Origin: an uncultured Marinicella sp.
GTDB lineage: Bacteria; Pseudomonadota; Gammaproteobacteria; Xanthomonadales; Marinicellaceae
Direction: 5' to 3'
NCBI GenBank assembly: GCA_947502925.1
Contig: CANNBS010000005.1
Coordinates: 186,001-250,000 of the forward strand
DNA length: 64,000 bases
The position numbers were made by a program, and so were the translations under genes. A model generated the notes under the pieces. It was not told where the DNA came from and ran no database searches. It saw only the letters and a program-made list of their open reading frames with translations. Below are positions 8,813-16,036 of this stretch, piece after piece. The first letter of the stretch is position 1. The number at the start of each line of letters is the position of its first letter.

Positions 8813-9403
8813 TTATTGTTTGTCAGGTTGGGTTGTTTGTTTGGGTTGTTGATCTGGCTGTGCATCCGGCGTCGTTAAACCCGGCTGCAAAGCCTGTTTT
8901 AAGGTGTCATCCTGCATAAAGGAAAAATACTCACCAATATCCTCAGGCATGCGGGCTTTGACCCAATCTGCCATTTTTGAAAAATGCGGTTGCAACGTGG
9001 ATTGTTGCCACCAGGGGTCTTTAGACAGCGGTGTCGCCTGCAGAAACAACACCATAAAGGTTACCGCCACGGCACCCCTCAATAAGCCAAAGAACATGCC
9101 TAAAAAACGATCGGTACCGGTTAAGCCGGTACCGGCAATAATTTTTCCGAGTAAAAAATTAATTAATCCACCGACGATTAAGGCCGATAAAAATAAAGCC
9201 ACAAAGGCAATTAAATGTCTGGCTGAGGGCAGTTCAATATAGGCCTGAAGCCAGTCAGCTCCGACATCCACATAATGCCAGGCCAGCCAGAAGGCCGCCA
9301 CCCAAATGATTAAAGACATGACCTCACGAATTAAACCGCGAAATAAGCTGACCACCACCGACAACAGTAAAATCGCCAGTATGGTGAAGTCAAACCAGTT
9401 CAT
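8813..9403 (-). CDS. cvpA: CvpA family membrane protein
   Basis: A 196-residue inner-membrane protein with four predicted helices. The first two cover about residues 3-45 ([26 protein letters not shown], then a Trp-rich helix), and further helices lie at about 62-85 and 100-122. A polar Gln/Pro/Asp-rich tail follows after residue 170 (repeats of QPDQQPKQT). CvpA is required for colicin V production in E. coli and for envelope homeostasis elsewhere. It is paired with purF as in most gammaproteobacteria and preceded by the DedD-like SPOR gene. Confidence 0.92.
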   Translation of the reverse strand: MNWFDFTILAILLLSVVVSLFRGLIREVMSLIIWVAAFWLAWHYVDVGADWLQAYIELPSARHLIAFVALFLSALIVGGLINFLLGKIIAGTGLTGTDRFLGMFFGLLRGAVAVTFMVLFLQATPLSKDPWWQQSTLQPHFSKMADWVKARMPEDIGEYFSFMQDDTLKQALQPGLTTPDAQPDQQPKQTTQPDKQ

Positions 9404-9441
9404 CGAAACCTTTGCATAATTCTGGATTAAAATAACTCATA

Positions 9442-10491
9442 TCAATCGACCAGCTGAGCCAGTTCATGGGTTTTAACCAGACCATTGAGTTTAAGCTTTT
9501 CTGAAATTTGTTGTTTAAGCTGTGTGGCCTGTTCCCGTGTATTTACTGGACCCACCCGCAATCGATAACGGCTTTCTCCCTGGCTGTTTTTGGATTGATC
9601 CACAAAGGCAGCCGAAAAACCGGCTAATTTCAGCTTATTGCGTAAATCAAGGGCGTTGTTTTTGGCTGCAAAGCTGCCCAACTGCACCACCCAGCCGAGT
9701 TGTCCACGATCCGCACTGGCTTTCACCTCGTCTTCAGTGACGGTGATTATTTTAGGTGTGCCAATATTAAGTTTGAGCTTATTCACAGCGTCCACATAAT
9801 CTTCCGCTTTGGCTTTGTCACGGTATAAAGCTTGGGACCAAACCCGATACAGGGCTTTATCCGGTGCCAGCTCAACCAACGAGTCAATGCCCTGTTGAGC
9901 CAATTTATTCTTCACTTGCTGGGCATTGTCTGCTTTTGAAAAACTGCCCAGTTTGACCCGGAAAATTGTCTGTCCGACCGGCACCGCTTCTGGTTTAGAG
10001 TCAGACGACGCGTTACTTTCTTTGGCTTGTTGTTGACTGTCTGTGTTTTCGACCCGGGTGTTTGTTTCTTCGCTATCAGTCTCGGTGACCGGTTCAGAGC
10101 TGATCTCTTCCGGCTTGGTTTCTTGTTGTTCCTTTGTCGTATCTTCTATATTGTTCTCTGCAACTTGTTTAGATGATTCAATTAATCCATTACCATCAAC
10201 CGGCTCCTGTGCATCCCGCGGCATGACTTGATCATCACTCAGAGTTAATTCTGTTTCAGGTACCGTGACATCGGCAGGTTCCTTATTGGGCGATTCATCT
10301 TTAAGCGATTCATCTTCCAGGGAAAATGTTTTAACACTCAATTGATGACTGCCGGATTCTGGAATAACAATATCGATCTTTTTATCGCCTGATTTATCCA
10401 CTTCATTATCAAACAGCATCGGTATAAAAATAATGGCCAAAGCAATAATGACTGAGGCGCCGATTAATCGTTGTTTAAGTTCCTGATCCAT
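9442..10491 (-). CDS. DedD-like protein with two SPOR domains
   Basis: A 349-residue protein with a short cytoplasmic N-terminus (MDQELKQRLIGA), one membrane helix at about 9-27 (ASVIIALAIIFIPMLF) and a long acidic, Glu/Ser/Thr-rich linker (about 30-170). Two SPOR domains follow: one at about 175-250 (FRVKLGSFSKADNA) and one at about 265-345 (WVVQLGSFAAKNNA). SPOR domains bind denuded septal peptidoglycan, so this is a division-site protein. E. coli DedD has one SPOR domain and sits in folC-dedD-cvpA-purF. Here the gene keeps its cvpA-purF side, but folC is replaced by hisS. The second SPOR domain makes it longer than E. coli DedD (about 220 residues). Confidence 0.88.
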   Translation of the reverse strand: MDQELKQRLIGASVIIALAIIFIPMLFDNEVDKSGDKKIDIVIPESGSHQLSVKTFSLEDESLKDESPNKEPADVTVPETELTLSDDQVMPRDAQEPVDGNGLIESSKQVAENNIEDTTKEQQETKPEEISSEPVTETDSEETNTRVENTDSQQQAKESNASSDSKPEAVPVGQTIFRVKLGSFSKADNAQQVKNKLAQQGIDSLVELAPDKALYRVWSQALYRDKAKAEDYVDAVNKLKLNIGTPKIITVTEDEVKASADRGQLGWVVQLGSFAAKNNALDLRNKLKLAGFSAAFVDQSKNSQGESRYRLRVGPVNTREQATQLKQQISEKLKLNGLVKTHELAQLVD

Positions 10492-10494
10492 AAT

Positions 10495-11772
10495 TTACTG
10501 GCCTAATTGTTGCGTGAGAAATGATACCACATCCTGATATGACAATTGTTGCTGCGGAACATTCCGGTCCTGCATGGCTTTCACTGAAATTAATTGTTTG
10601 TCCATTTCATCAGGGCCCAAAATTAATGTAAATTGGGCACCGGCTTTATCCGCTTTCTTAAATTGTGACTTAAAAGAGGCTTCCGTTAAATGCATCATCA
10701 ATGTAATTTCGGGTAAATCATTCCGAATCTGTTCACAGAGGGCCATGACCTGATCCACTGCCACCTGCTTATCCCAGACAACATAGACATCGGTTTGTGC
10801 ATCCGCTTGCCACAATTGTTTATCAACAATCAGTTCAACCAATCGATCTAAACCCATGGCAAAACCGGTGGCCGGCGTGGGTTTTCCACCCTGCATTTCC
10901 ACCAGGGCATCGTAGCGACCACCGGCACATAAAGTCCCCTGAGCACCTAAATCATCCGTGATCCATTCAAATACATTGTGTGAGTAATAATCCAAGCCCC
11001 GCACCAATCGCCGATTAATTTCATAGGGCACCTCACAGGCGTCCAGAATGGCACAGAGCTGATTAAAGTGAGCTTGAGATTCATCACTCAGGTAATCGGC
11101 AATACTCGGTGCCGCCTTGATCACGGCTTTCATATCCGGATTTTTTGAGTCCAGTAAACGCAGCGGGTTACTGTGCAGTCGATTTTTGGCTTCCTCATCC
11201 AACACATCCAGGTGTTGCTCAAAGTATTCAATCAGGACGGTTCGATACGACTCACGACAGGCAGCACTGCCTAAAGAGTTTAACTCCAGACGAACATTGT
11301 CTATGCCCAGTTGTTGCCACATGCGGTGGGTCATTAACAGTAATTCGGCGTCAGCTTCAGGTCCCGGGTATCCAAACACCTCGACACCAATTTGCGAAAA
11401 CTGACGATTTCGGCCTTTCTGTGGCTTTTCATAACGAAACATAGGGCCTGAATACCAGAGTTTTTGCGGTTCATTAAAAATCAGACCATTTTCTAATACG
11501 GCCCGTACGGTCGAGGCGGTGCCTTCGGGGCGTAAGCTGATGGAGACATCCTTGCGATCTGTGAAGGTAAACATTTCTTTTTCCACCACATCAGTGACTT
11601 CACCGATGGCAGAATGAAATAATGCGGTTTTTTCCAGCAGTGGGAATCTGATTTCCTGGTAGCCATATTGCTGTAATAAGCCTGTGACAATGGCTTCCAG
11701 TTTTTGCCAAACCCAGACCTGATCCGGGGTGACATCATACATGCCACGAAGACGTTTAACTTTTTTGCTCAA
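10495..11772 (-). CDS. hisS: Histidine--tRNA ligase
   Basis: A 425-residue class II aminoacyl-tRNA synthetase. It starts KVKRLRGMYDVTP, the usual RGMxD opening. Motif 2 is FRYEKPQKGRNRQF (about 111-124), the histidine-specific motif is RGLDYYSHNVFEW (about 259-271), and motif 3 is GFAMGLDRLVEL (about 309-320). A C-terminal anticodon-binding domain begins at about 330. It charges tRNA-His. It normally lies between ispG and yfgM in gammaproteobacteria. Here it follows rodZ directly after a 97-base gap and is followed by the DedD-like gene at 3 bases, so the order has been rearranged. Confidence 0.97.
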   Translation of the reverse strand: MSKKVKRLRGMYDVTPDQVWVWQKLEAIVTGLLQQYGYQEIRFPLLEKTALFHSAIGEVTDVVEKEMFTFTDRKDVSISLRPEGTASTVRAVLENGLIFNEPQKLWYSGPMFRYEKPQKGRNRQFSQIGVEVFGYPGPEADAELLLMTHRMWQQLGIDNVRLELNSLGSAACRESYRTVLIEYFEQHLDVLDEEAKNRLHSNPLRLLDSKNPDMKAVIKAAPSIADYLSDESQAHFNQLCAILDACEVPYEINRRLVRGLDYYSHNVFEWITDDLGAQGTLCAGGRYDALVEMQGGKPTPATGFAMGLDRLVELIVDKQLWQADAQTDVYVVWDKQVAVDQVMALCEQIRNDLPEITLMMHLTEASFKSQFKKADKAGAQFTLILGPDEMDKQLISVKAMQDRNVPQQQLSYQDVVSFLTQQLGQ

Positions 11773-11869
11773 CTATTTGCCTAATTTAAAAGAATCGTGG
11801 GCTATTTTATATGACCCGGGCCGTGACGTCATGAGCTGAGTTATAATTTTTAGATTTATTGGCGCGTGG

Positions 11870-12820
11870 TTAACCTTCTTCTGGCGGCCAATCAAAATCT
11901 GCCACGTTTTGACGGGTATTTTGGCTTAAGTCCACCTGTTCTTCATTGATGAATAAGCTTAACTGATCGGCATTACCGATACGGAAATGAATCGGCTCAT
12001 CGGCACTGTATTGTCGTTCACCGGGCCCGATTAAATCACTGACAACCTTTTCTCCGCTTTGGGTTTTAATGGACACCCAGGCTTGATTGGATAAATCAAA
12101 TCGAATGTTAAATCGTGGTTGTTCCTCTGAGACCGGGCGATCTGTTTCAGCCGTTTGTGGTTGAGGCACTGAATCAATCTGATCCTCAGTCTGACTATCT
12201 GTGTTGTCATCACCGGCATCAAAACCCTCTGACATAATGTCTGACTCATTATTTTCATCAGCATCTTGAGGGCTGTCATCCGATTCGCTGTTCTGTTCCG
12301 CTAAATCGGCCTGTGGCAATAAAGAGGAATAAATCACTTTTTTTTGCCTTTTGGCATCATTTATCGGTACATTGGAATTATTTTCAACAAGCCGGTAATC
12401 GTCTTCTGGCTGACTATTATCCCATTTATCATAGACGAAATAAAAGCTTAACCCCAAAGCCGCCACTAAAAAAGTACCCAGGACATAGCGCCCGAAGCCA
12501 CTGGAATGGGTCTTGACCCGTGATAAGGGGTTGGAGACTTTACTGGAGGATAATTTGGGTTCATAAGGCTTGAGGTGTTGCGCCGGAACCAAAGCGATAA
12601 CCGTATCCGGGTCAAGCGCCAATTCTCTGGCATAGTTACCCACATGGCCGCGGATAAAGGTGGCTGAACCAATGCGATTAAACTCGCCTTGTTCAATGAA
12701 GTGAATGATTTCTCGACTGACTTTAATCCGATTCGCCATTTCAGCCACTGAGAGACCCTGCTTTTCCCTGCGGGCTCTGAGTTGATCAAGGGTCAGTTCG
12801 TTATGTGTCGTATCTGTCAT
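11870..12820 (-). CDS. rodZ: RodZ-like cytoskeletal protein
   Basis: A 316-residue protein with an N-terminal Xre-type helix-turn-helix (about residues 12-80: LRARREKQGLSVAEMANRIKVS...). The segment FIRGHVGNYARELALDPD, typical of RodZ, follows. One membrane helix lies near 111-130 (FGRYVLGTFLVAALGLSFYF), then an acidic low-complexity periplasmic linker (about 160-235). A C-terminal DUF4115 beta domain runs from about 240 to 310 (WVSIKTQSGEKVVSD). RodZ connects MreB to the elongation machinery and sets rod shape. It lies 33 bases after pilW in the conserved rlmN-pilW-rodZ order. ispG, which usually follows, is absent. Confidence 0.9.
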   Translation of the reverse strand: MTDTTHNELTLDQLRARREKQGLSVAEMANRIKVSREIIHFIEQGEFNRIGSATFIRGHVGNYARELALDPDTVIALVPAQHLKPYEPKLSSSKVSNPLSRVKTHSSGFGRYVLGTFLVAALGLSFYFVYDKWDNSQPEDDYRLVENNSNVPINDAKRQKKVIYSSLLPQADLAEQNSESDDSPQDADENNESDIMSEGFDAGDDNTDSQTEDQIDSVPQPQTAETDRPVSEEQPRFNIRFDLSNQAWVSIKTQSGEKVVSDLIGPGERQYSADEPIHFRIGNADQLSLFINEEQVDLSQNTRQNVADFDWPPEEG

Positions 12821-12853
12821 GGTTTTAATGTGTTTGTGTCGTTATAGCTTGGG

Positions 12854-13579
12854 TTATTTTAATTTTTTTAGCTGAGTTAAATATTTATTGGCTTCTTGGT
12901 CATTACCCAGTTTACGTTCAACCTGATAAGCCACTGTTAACAAACGCTCATCGAGTGCCTGAAGGCGAGACAAACGCTGAATAAATGCGCGTGCCTTTAA
13001 CGGCTGATCATGTCCGGCACTAATAATGGCCATGTTATAAAGCGCCACATTCATTTCCGGGTTAATGGCCAAAGCCGCTCGAAAATGCCGCTCTGCTTCA
13101 GTGAACAAATCATCTTTCATTAAACAAACCCCGGCATTTTCATGCACCGTTTCAGGGGTTTTATAAAATGGGTTGGACAATGTTCTCTGGTAATATTCGA
13201 GGGCTTTTTTATAGTCGCCCTGCTGGCACAAAAAAGTACCATAATTATTTAAAATAATCGGGTCGTTAGGGGCATGTTTAACCGACGCTTTATAATGTTT
13301 CGCAGCTTCGTTACCTGCCCCCATGGTGCTGTAAACCAAAGCCAGCGCTGAATGGGCAATGGCTAATTTCGGTTCAATATCAATGGCTCTTTTTAATTTT
13401 TCGATGGCCAAGTCATAGTCTTGTCGTTCAAAATAAGCCACACCCATTCTCACATTGAGCATGGCCGGGCTATTGGGATCAGACCGATTGGTGGGCTCAT
13501 CATAATCAGAGCGCTGGTTGGTTTGGGCGCACGCCGCCAAAAATAGCATGGCTGTCAACAGTGTCGAAACGGTTTTCAT
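12854..13579 (-). CDS. pilW: Type IV pilus biogenesis/stability lipoprotein PilW (PilF)
   Basis: A 241-residue protein with a lipoprotein signal (MKTVSTLLTAMLFLAACAQ, lipobox LAAC with Cys17). It has about six TPR motifs from residue 38 to 230, for example VRMGVAYFERQDYDLAIEKL and ALVYSTMGAGNEAAKHYKAS. PilW/PilF is the outer-membrane pilotin that helps the PilQ secretin assemble. Its start overlaps the rlmN stop by four bases, the standard rlmN-pilW coupling. No other pilus gene is in this window. Confidence 0.92.
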   Translation of the reverse strand: MKTVSTLLTAMLFLAACAQTNQRSDYDEPTNRSDPNSPAMLNVRMGVAYFERQDYDLAIEKLKRAIDIEPKLAIAHSALALVYSTMGAGNEAAKHYKASVKHAPNDPIILNNYGTFLCQQGDYKKALEYYQRTLSNPFYKTPETVHENAGVCLMKDDLFTEAERHFRAALAINPEMNVALYNMAIISAGHDQPLKARAFIQRLSRLQALDERLLTVAYQVERKLGNDQEANKYLTQLKKLK

Positions 13580-14685
13580 CGAACCTCCAAAGGCCTTTTG
13601 CTGGTGTCTGCCCCGTACATGGCAGACCGTCTTGTCCGATCCATAAATTCTCCCGCTAACTGACCGCAGGCGGCAGCAATATCATCGCCGCGGGTTTTGC
13701 GAACAGTGCAAATGTACCCTGCAGCCATGCAGATTTCTTTGAACTGGTCGACTTTTTTGGCATTGGGTGATTGAAATCGGGTGCCGGGAAATGGATTAAA
13801 TGGAATTAAGTTAATTTTACAGGGTATATCACGCAATAGCCGCGTTAAATCATGCGCCTGTTGCGCACCATCATTGACACCACCGATCACCGTGTACTCA
13901 AAAGTAATGCGGGCTTTTTTCTTTCCAGCCACAAACTCACGACACGCCGATAATAAGCTGTCGATGTTATATTTTTTATTCAATGGCACCAGTTGTTCTC
14001 GTAACGCATCATTGGGCGCATGTAAGGAGACCGCAAGAGAAACATCCGCATCTTTATTAAGCTGTCTGATTTGTGGCACCAGGCCTGAAGTGCTGACTGT
14101 GACCCGTTTATTGGCAAAGCCAAAACCATGGTCATCACGCATAATATTTAATGCCGGCAAAACCCGATCATAATTGGCCAGTGGTTCACCCATGCCCATC
14201 ATCACAACATTGGTAATACGTCGGTTTTTTGTGCCATGATTCAGTTGTTTGGCTGCCACCCAGACCTGGGCAATAATTTCAGCGGTACTTAAGTGCCGAT
14301 TAAAACCCTGCGCTCCGGTGGCGCAGAAGGTGCAATTTAATGAACAGCCTACTTGAGATGAAACACACAAGGTGCCTCTGTTTTTTTCCGGAATATAAAC
14401 TGTTTCAATGGCATTGTCGCTATCCATTTTAAGCAGCCACTTAATGGTGCCGTCATTAGACACATGCTCACTGATTAGTTCAGGCACTGTTGTGTCAAAG
14501 TGATCGGCCATTTTTTGCCGGAGATCTTTAGAAAAGTTGGTAAACTGGTGGAAGTCTAACTGGTAATCGCCATAAATCCATTTCATGGCTTGTGCGGCAC
14601 GAAAACGTTGTTCACCCATAGCAGTGAACAACGCTTCTAATTGTGATCTGTCGTAATTGAGTAGGTTTTGTTTTGTGTTAATCAA
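13576..14685 (-). CDS. rlmN: Dual-specificity 23S rRNA/tRNA adenine-C2 methyltransferase RlmN
   Basis: A 369-residue radical SAM enzyme that methylates A2503 of 23S rRNA and A37 of some tRNAs. The [4Fe-4S] cluster motif is C114-x3-C118-x2-C121 (SQVGCSLNCTFCATG). Other family signatures are MGMGEPLANYD and NLIPFNPFPGTRF, with the CGQLAG cysteine near the C-terminus for the covalent intermediate. The length is normal. It lies between ndk and pilW, the conserved order, and its stop overlaps the pilW start. Confidence 0.97.
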   Translation of the reverse strand: MINTKQNLLNYDRSQLEALFTAMGEQRFRAAQAMKWIYGDYQLDFHQFTNFSKDLRQKMADHFDTTVPELISEHVSNDGTIKWLLKMDSDNAIETVYIPEKNRGTLCVSSQVGCSLNCTFCATGAQGFNRHLSTAEIIAQVWVAAKQLNHGTKNRRITNVVMMGMGEPLANYDRVLPALNIMRDDHGFGFANKRVTVSTSGLVPQIRQLNKDADVSLAVSLHAPNDALREQLVPLNKKYNIDSLLSACREFVAGKKKARITFEYTVIGGVNDGAQQAHDLTRLLRDIPCKINLIPFNPFPGTRFQSPNAKKVDQFKEICMAAGYICTVRKTRGDDIAAACGQLAGEFMDRTRRSAMYGADTSKRPLEVR

Positions 14686-14696
14686 AGTTTTTCACA

Positions 14697-15116
14697 TTAA
14701 GTCAATTCGACTGTGGAGAAAAAGTAAGCAATCTCAACAGCTGCAGTTTCAGGTGCATCAGAACCGTGAACGGCATTGGCATCAATGCTCTCGGCAAAAT
14801 CTGCACGAATGGTACCGGCATCCGCTTCTTGCGGGTTGGTGGCACCCATAATTTCTCTGTTTTTTGCAATGGCATTGTCGCCTTCGAGAACCTGAATCAT
14901 GACCGGACCTGAAGTCATAAATTGAACCAAGTCAGCAAAAAAAGGACGGTCTTTATGAACCGCATAAAAGCCTTCAGCTTCGCTTTGACTCAGTTGTTTC
15001 ATTTTAGCGGCAACAATTTTTAATCCACCGTCTTCAAAGCGCTGGTAAATTTGGCCGATAACGTTTTTCTTAACCGCATCCGGTTTAATGATTGATAAAG
15101 TTCTTTGCAAAGACAT
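14697..15116 (-). CDS. ndk: Nucleoside diphosphate kinase
   Basis: A 139-residue enzyme of normal length that equalises NTP and dNTP pools by a ping-pong phosphohistidine mechanism. It opens [20 protein letters not shown]. The active-site His lies in [10 protein letters not shown] near residue 117. It heads the ndk-rlmN-pilW-rodZ series, 11 bases upstream of rlmN. Its 5' region is shared with the divergent TetR regulator (15117-15407). Confidence 0.97.
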   Translation of the reverse strand: MSLQRTLSIIKPDAVKKNVIGQIYQRFEDGGLKIVAAKMKQLSQSEAEGFYAVHKDRPFFADLVQFMTSGPVMIQVLEGDNAIAKNREIMGATNPQEADAGTIRADFAESIDANAVHGSDAPETAAVEIAYFFSTVELT

Positions 15117-15331
15117 TGTTTACTCCATTTAGCGAAAAATATCAAGGAAAACTCGTTTAATTTCCGATATTTACGCCATTATTTAAATACCTGTTATTAA
15201 AATGGCCGATTGGGTTACCAAATTACCGTAATCCGGCACCATCAGACCTGAGGACAAAACGACCGGCATTGTAGCAATTTTCAATGACTATGAAAAGATA
15301 AAATCAAGGTCTCACAATATCAGAAAGTCTG

Positions 15332-15351
15332 ATTTAAACAGTCGTTTGAAT
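15332..15351. promoter_or_regulatory. Palindromic operator candidate upstream of the beta-oxidation regulator (PsrA/FadR-TetR-like)
   Basis: The arms ATTTAAAC (15332-15339) and GTTTGAAT (15344-15351) form an inverted repeat with one mismatch around a four-base centre. The core AAAC-N4-GTTT resembles the operators described for PsrA-type TetR regulators of fatty-acid oxidation. It lies 57 bases upstream of the TetR gene start. A TATCTTATAAAAT stretch at 15367-15379 could supply a -10 element downstream, so bound repressor would cover the -35 region. This would give autoregulation of the whole operon. Confidence 0.55.
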
Positions 15352-15407
15352 TGCGTCTTAACCAGCTATCTTATAAAATGCCATAACCTCACTTAATTCA
15401 ATCAGGC

Positions 15408-16034
15408 ATGAGCACACTATCAACTAAGGAACGGATACTTAATAGCACCGAAAACCTCATTGCTGAGCACGGCTTTGCTGAATTATCCATTCGCAAAATC
15501 AGCCAGCAGGCGCACACTAACCTGGCCGCCATTAACTATCACTTTGGCAATAAACAACAACTCATCGATCAGGTTCTTGAGCGGCGGTTAAATAATTTGT
15601 TTGATATTCGAAAAAGTATGTTGGATGAACTTAACCAGGGTGACGTCAACAAACCCTGCAATCTGGAACAGATCCTACACGCCTTTATTGCGCCGGCCTT
15701 GTTTATGATTAATGACGAACACCAGGGCGGTCGGATTTTTATGCAGGTTCTGGCGCGTGCTTACGCCGAACAAAGCGAAGCCCTGCATGATTTAATGAAA
15801 GACCGTTACACACCGATTATTAAAGAATTCGCCGAAGCTATTGGCCTGGCCTGCCCAGAGTTGCCCCGCGAGACCATCTTCTGGCGTTTTCATTTTATTA
15901 TCGGTGCATTGACTTACACCATGGGGCATTTTGGTGCCACCAGTGTCGCCCGGCAAATGCCGGAAGAAGAGTATTTTGAAAAATCAGTGGCTGAATTGAT
16001 TGAGTTTGCCAAAGCAGCGTTGAGCAACGCATAA
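15408..16034 (+). CDS. TetR/AcrR family regulator of the beta-oxidation operon
   Basis: A 208-residue regulator. The N-terminal TetR helix-turn-helix spans about residues 6-55 (TKERILNSTENLIAEHGFAELSIRKISQQAHTNLAAINYHFG...), including the typical AINYHFG.K..L recognition segment. The rest is an all-helical ligand domain with a hydrophobic core. It resembles PsrA-like regulators that sense long-chain acyl-CoA. It is followed after two bases by the FadE-like gene, then by a hydroxyacyl-CoA dehydrogenase and thiolase, which supports a role as a fatty-acid-responsive repressor. A palindrome with an AAAC-N4-GTTT core lies just upstream. The ligand is inferred, not visible. Confidence 0.88.
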   Translation: MSTLSTKERILNSTENLIAEHGFAELSIRKISQQAHTNLAAINYHFGNKQQLIDQVLERRLNNLFDIRKSMLDELNQGDVNKPCNLEQILHAFIAPALFMINDEHQGGRIFMQVLARAYAEQSEALHDLMKDRYTPIIKEFAEAIGLACPELPRETIFWRFHFIIGALTYTMGHFGATSVARQMPEEEYFEKSVAELIEFAKAALSNA

Positions 16035-16036
16035 GC

